DNA from: Aspergillus flavus
Lineage: Eukaryota; Ascomycota; Eurotiomycetes; Eurotiales; Aspergillaceae
DNA: 64,000 bases
Assembly (NCBI RefSeq): GCF_009017415.1
Contig: NC_092408.1
Coordinates: forward strand, 4,092,001-4,156,000
Direction: 5' to 3'
The notes beneath the pieces are model-generated. The model did no database searches and was not told the origin of the DNA. It saw nothing but the letters and a program-made list of their open reading frames with translations. Shown here one piece after another: positions 59,581-64,000 of this stretch; the first letter of the stretch is position 1; each line of letters opens with the position of its first letter. A program made the position numbers and the translations under genes.

Positions 59581-60222
59581 ATGATATTTCACGCAGAAAG
59601 CCTAAAGATGCCATCATCTGCCGAGCAAACCTTCCTCATCTATGAGCTTACCGAACATATCATTCTGCAGCTGGATGATCCAGTGAAAATCCTTCGCGCA
59701 CAGCGTGTTTGCCGTCGCTGGAGAGATATTATCCAAACATCCCCGATACTGCGCGTGGCCTGCTGGTATCAATCGTCTTCGAAGCTCAAGCACGCTCAAA
59801 CGCGACCAATCTCCGACGAAAAAGCATGGAGGCTGAACCCTGCTTTCGACCAAATCGGCGTGCCACTGCTCAAAGCTCCAGGAGAAGATGCAGAACTAAT
59901 AGACGAGCTTCAAACGAAGGGGCATTTCATGTTCGAGGCAAACCTCGACGACACACCAGTATCATGGATGACTATGCTGGCCACGCAGCCTCCATGCCAG
60001 CAAATGCTGATCGAATGCCACCCTGACTATTCGGGCTACCAGACAATGTAAAAAGCCCCTACCCCCCTCTTCCCTTTAGCTCATGCCCCTTTAGCTGATA
60101 TATTGCTTAGGTCTTATCACATTGAGTCAATGACGGGCTGTCTGCTTATGAGCGACGTCATAGCCTTTCTAGCCGAATGCCAGAAACCTGGGGTAAAGTA
60201 CACCACTATACGTGTCGGTTAG
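59581..60222 (+). CDS. Small F-box protein
   Basis: Two exons, 59581-60047 and 60111-60222, give 192 residues, or 183 if translation starts at the later ATG 59608. The F-box spans about residues 18-55: FLIYELTEHIILQLDD, then LRAQRVCRRWRDII. After it comes a short region with HPDYSGY and a C-terminal segment, LMSDVIAFLAECQK. Such proteins bind Skp1 through the F-box; no LRR or WD repeats follow, and the substrate is unknown. The F-box gene at 1225-2970 is not closely similar. Confidence 0.8.
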
Positions 60223-60859
60223 TCTGGTGGAAAGAGAGTTATTGGGCTGCCCATTACCTCGGTAGCTCTTGACAGGATGCCGGCTAGTGTTTCAAGCAAA
60301 GTTGCGATCGAGCTGCCTGGAACGATCCGGGGGGGCTCTACCATTTTATTTCCCTCCAGTGCCTCGATGGCTGGGAACACTTTCTGCGTGGGATGATATT
60401 GCATAAGAAGATAACGGTTCATGGGCAAGAATGTCAGTGTGGTTATTCGATCTACTCTGTGTGCAACACAAAAGTATTAGCTAAGGCTGTTGGTTGTAAG
60501 GGAGCATCAGAAGGGGTATCTGTCAGATTGCAGCAATATCCTCCGTCTACTCTCTGACGTAATGTAATTACTTGTCTGTCCAAAATGCATCATGCTTCCG
60601 TTGATCTGGAAGATATTCAATAAAAAAGGCCCATTACGCAGTTTTCATATAACCTTCGAAAGTCCAATATATAAGTTTGGTATCATGTGTTGCATATATG
60701 TCGTACGGATATATTCCATTTTGTTACATCATCTTCGTGGATTGTAAAAGTTTAGTATAACGTTTCCTGTATAACAATTAAAGGTTTTCCCATCAGTCTA
60801 CTAATAGTAAGGACTTCTTGCCTACCATACTTAACTTGTCTGTGTCTGTATAGCGAACA
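60223..60859. other. Convergent intergenic region
   Basis: 0.64 kb between convergent genes, AT-rich from about 60600 to 60840. No feature supported. Confidence 0.45.
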
Positions 60860-62167
60860 TCAAGCGCTAGTAACCTCCGTCGAAATCTCCACCGTCCGAA
60901 AGATCTCAATAGCATTCCCCGTGCTCTCGAAGTTATCCCCTTGCCCATAAATAATAGCCCGGATCTGAGGGTCGGCTTGAGCGTTCTGAAACAAGGCGTC
61001 TTGATCGGAGGCTCTTCGCCAAAACCCGCGACGCCGGGAATGCTCTGAGCTGCCCAGGGAACATTTGCAGGTATGCTGGCTATGGAGGTGTTGGTGATAG
61101 ATATGGGTGGTGAGGGCTGAGAGGGCGGGGAGACAGGCGCAGATTATCCCTAGGGAAATTTCGGCGTTTCTAGTTTGACTAGATTAGTTGGATTTGATTG
61201 AGGGCTGACGCTGAGGGAGAAGGTATACCCGAGCATGTTGATGCGCATGAAGGACATTGTGATGTCCTGAGATTTGGCAGTACTCACGATCAAGACTAGT
61301 CGGGCAATACTGGATGCGCAGGCGAGTCCCCCCGCGCTGAGGAGGGCTATGACGCGGACTTTCTTTCGGGTCGGTAGATGTAATGTCGATACTATTGCTA
61401 CTGGAATTATGAGGATAATGAGATCGCTGACGACGCTGATCACTGCATCTGCCAGCGTGATCTTGGATTGATTCAGACAGCTACCCGGAGTGGTCGGGGC
61501 CCAGAACTTCGATATGGGGTTGCAGATACAGATCTTGACAATCAAAGCCGGAATGTAGTAGGCTAGCATCAGGCCGAGAAAGATATAGATTAAGATGACT
61601 GCCTTGCGGAAAGGGTGGAAGACCCGTGTCATGATCCAAAGGAGACACAGTTTGGTTAGGTAGGCTGCCGGCCCGTAGACTATCATTGTTCCGTAGACGG
61701 TCTGGTATTATCAGCTTTTGTGGCTCTCTCAAACCAGGTAGGTAATCCGGCATACCTTATGGAAAATGCGTTGGTCGTGGTCCGACACTTCGTCTATGTG
61801 AAGACCTCCTCCGTGATAGCCCACTGTGGGAGATTAGCGGCGTAACTAGTGGCGTGGCGGTATATGTACTGGCGAGTGCAAGGGCTGAATAGCCGACTCC
61901 AAGAGACTGTGATCGAATGCTTAGCACGGATTTGAGATAGTGCCAGTGTGAAACATACCCAGGCACCCAAGCAGGCCGCTGTCTTAGTCAGTCAACTGTG
62001 AATGATATCATCTCACGAAACGCACCGTCTTCTTTGGCCAAGCCGCTGAACACGAACATCCGAGTGTAAACTCGAAGGGCGACGCAAAGTGTAGTGGCAC
62101 TGATACATAAGATCTGCAACGCCGTGTTCCAGTGCTGGACAGTCTGGTCGATGTGTTCCTCGGGCAT
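60860..62167 (-). CDS. SAT4/rhodopsin-like seven-helix membrane protein
   Basis: Six exons (62026-62167, 61959-61978, 61906... to 61870, 61756-61823, 61229-61701, 60860-61169) join in phase to 349 residues; exon 2 is only 20 nt and exon 3 only 37 nt. The usual family landmarks occur: HWNTALQILCISATTLC, RVYTRMFVF, GYHGGGLHIDEVSDHD, YLTKLCLLWIMTRVF, the loop with CxNPISKFW, and NAEISLGIICACLPAL at the last helix. The C-tail is cytosolic and hydrophilic. Fungal proteins of this fold (DUF of the Pth11/SAT4 type) are membrane sensors or transport-linked proteins of mostly unknown function. Confidence 0.82.
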
Positions 62168-63117
62168 ATCGGTTGTGCTTTATGACAGCAATGACGGTTG
62201 GTATCCCGGGCCCTGTTTTCACTGTTGTCCTCACTACACCACAGTGGGTATAGCAACTCTATGTCCGATAGAATACCGGGAGGTGGCCGGAGTTATGTGA
62301 TATTATAGCAGAGGTAAACAAGATCTGCTACACACAACTAATAACACAGAGAGACAATAACCCAAGAATTATGAGATCGGTCGATATGACTAAGAGATTA
62401 TTTGAAGCACTTTGGCTTTCCATAATCATCTCCTGCTTTCCTGTTCAGCTAGAACTGAATAGTTGACATTTTGCAGTCTATCCGCTGAAGAGGGGGATCC
62501 CAGGCCCTAAAAGTAATCACTTGGCAGGGTCGTAACCATGAGATCCCACATGGTCAAGCAAATGCGAATGTACCAATCACCATGTAGCGGAAATCAAAAG
62601 AGGAAGCTCGCTACTGGAGCCCTGGAGGCGGTGATCTCCGAAAGGATGGGTCTAAGAATTAGCTTTCCTCCGGCCGAGTGGATCTGGGGAACCATTGAAT
62701 GTCTATTGCATCGGACGATCACCCGTACAGTGGTTGGGGAAATGACAGCCATACCTTTATCCGCTTTGGGAAATTGCGGAGTCGCAGATGTCATCACCAG
62801 CCCTAGGTTTTGCCACTGGAGGTCCATGAACCCTATCTTAATGCCACCATTTTTGCTGAACTTTACTCTACCCGTCGTTAGGATACATAAGTGTTACATC
62901 CGAGGCTTCTACTAAGGGTTCTTCTACAATATGTCGTATCACTAGTAGCAGTATAGTCTCAGCCACTTACGCAGGGCTGACAATGCAATGCCAAATAACA
63001 GAAGTCCTGCAGTCTGGGATGGCTTAGATCCAATTTAACTCCATTACCAAAGTGGTTGAATTCTTATAGGTAATCCATTCAAGGACTCCTCCAACCCAGT
63101 GTGCTTGGGATTACGAG

Positions 63118-63119
<2 letters not shown>

Positions 63120-63163
<44 letters not shown>
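63120..63163 (+). repeat. Poly(A) tract, 44 nt
   Basis: An uninterrupted A homopolymer of 44, by far the longest in the window, preceded by 'gggattacgagct'. Such runs mark the 3' end of a retroposed copy or of a non-LTR element, or may be an assembly artefact. No target-site duplication was identified with confidence. Confidence 0.85.
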
Positions 63164-63165
<2 letters not shown>

Positions 63166-63624
63166 CTGGAGGCCGGCCACCGTAATAAGGTCAATGTGTA
63201 ACGCACTACCTTCCCGAGCTTTCAATGAGGTCTACTATTCGCCCACCTTATAGAAGCAATCTAAATAAATGTTTATTTGTTCGAGAAGCCTCGGAAATCC
63301 TTTTCTCAGAGTGCAACATGTTCGAAAGCTTCCGCAAACCGATGGTCCTGCCTGCCGAGCTTCAACCCTAGTCTAGCCAGCTGTCCCGCTTGACCCGCAA
63401 CAGCAGACCCATGGTACTTCGTCAATACAAAGTTAGAATTTCTTATATATCAGACTTACGAGAAGTTAAAAGTTACCAATATTGAGCAGGGACCAGAGCG
63501 GCCCTTGAGCTACACTCTACATACAGAAAAGCACGAACATGTGCCGTGCCAGCTGCTCTCTCGATGGAAGTGCATCAATTTACTGGAGTCTACGAAGCCT
63601 ATCCCCCCTGGCCAATCAGGAATG

Positions 63625-63705
63625 TAACAGAGCGGAGTATATTTCGTTGAACATATTTCTCTTTGCCGATGACACCTGCGCATCGCTTATCAATTCTACT
63701 GTCTA
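63625..63705 (+). mobile_element. Possible reverse-transcriptase scrap
   Basis: One frame reads ISLNIFLFADDTCASLINST before a stop. FADD(T) with hydrophobic residues before it resembles the catalytic motif of non-LTR reverse transcriptases. It is only about 25 codons long and the flanks do not continue the match, so chance similarity is possible. Confidence 0.25.
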
Positions 63706-64000
63706 AGGTCCAGCCCTTGAACACCATACTGACAAGATGAAGGAGGAAAATATATGTAAAGGTTTATGGACAAGGCAGCCGCTCTGCTGTAGTTCTAGTG
63801 CGTGTAGCATCTAGTCCGCTATCCTGTGCCTGCTTGTCCCGTGAAGTGCCTCCCGGTAGGTAGTCTTTTTGTGAGTGTCTTAGGGGTGCTAACAGGCCCC
63901 TTCCCATACTCTATATGTCCTTCTACACGTTGGTTTCCACATCTATCTCCAGTTGTCGGTGTCTTGTTCGCTCGTAATTCCCCCCTCCCTCCCCCCACCC

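Larger units (their letters stand above)
62168..64000. other. Gene-poor right edge
   Basis: No gene supported. A 44-nt A run (63120-63163) stands in the middle, and a short in-frame FADDT string occurs at about 63660-63680. The last 30 nt are C-rich. Short frames around 62538-62915 show no domain. Confidence 0.45.

Overview
The window is fungal nuclear DNA. Genes are packed tightly on both strands, carry many 45-120 nt GT-AG introns, and include Zn2Cys6 regulators, P450s, FAD monooxygenases, MFS pumps and SAT4-type membrane proteins. The content points to Aspergillus section Flavi (A. flavus / A. oryzae type). The main argument is one gene whose product is a secretory leader followed by 16 copies of a repeat carrying the tetrapeptide YAIG, each closed by a Lys-Arg site. 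YAIG is the peptide core of ustiloxin B. The species is an inference from this cluster and no marker gene is present.

Layout. 0-4.4 kb: an F-box-like gene, a broken hypothetical ORF, and duplicated fragments of the same neighbourhood. 4.4-33.8 kb: a complete ustiloxin-type RiPP (dikaritin) cluster, in order ustO(-), ustF1(+), ustC(+), ustA(+), ustYb(-), ustP(+), ustYa(-), ustH(+), ustD(-), ustF2(+), ustQ(+), MFS pump(-), ustR(+), ustM(-), ustS(+), second MFS pump(-). I could join every one of these genes into an open reading frame with conventional introns, so none looks broken. 35-36.6 kb: one unknown intact ORF. 37.4-41.3 kb: three decayed plant-cell-wall genes (two pectinesterases, one GH43). 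42.7-48.5 kb: an FAD monooxygenase fused to a membrane domain, and a P450. 49.6-51.2 kb: a heavily damaged sugar transporter. 52-56.6 kb: a Zn2Cys6 regulator and a secreted S33 aminopeptidase. 57.5-62.2 kb: methionine aminopeptidase type 1, a small F-box protein and a SAT4/rhodopsin-like membrane protein. The last 1.8 kb has no supported gene but holds a 44-nt poly(A) run and a possible reverse-transcriptase scrap.

How the cluster works (known pathway plus what is seen). The UstA leader sends the precursor into the secretory route, and a kexin protease would cut after each Lys-Arg. UstYa, UstYb and UstQ (oxidative, probably copper) build the ether macrocycle on the Tyr-Ala-Ile-Gly core and UstM N-methylates it. 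UstC adds the cysteine-derived sulfur side chain, and UstF1 and UstF2 oxidise it. UstD, a PLP enzyme, adds the last carbons from aspartate. UstH (gamma-glutamyltranspeptidase) and UstS (GST-like) fit handling of a glutathione or cysteine adduct. UstP is a serine peptidase, UstR the pathway regulator, and the MFS proteins are likely exporters.

The best unexplained signal is a GGCGCC-centred motif, best form CGGCGCCAAA. It recurs in the divergent promoters through the cluster and is a candidate operator for UstR or another shared regulator.
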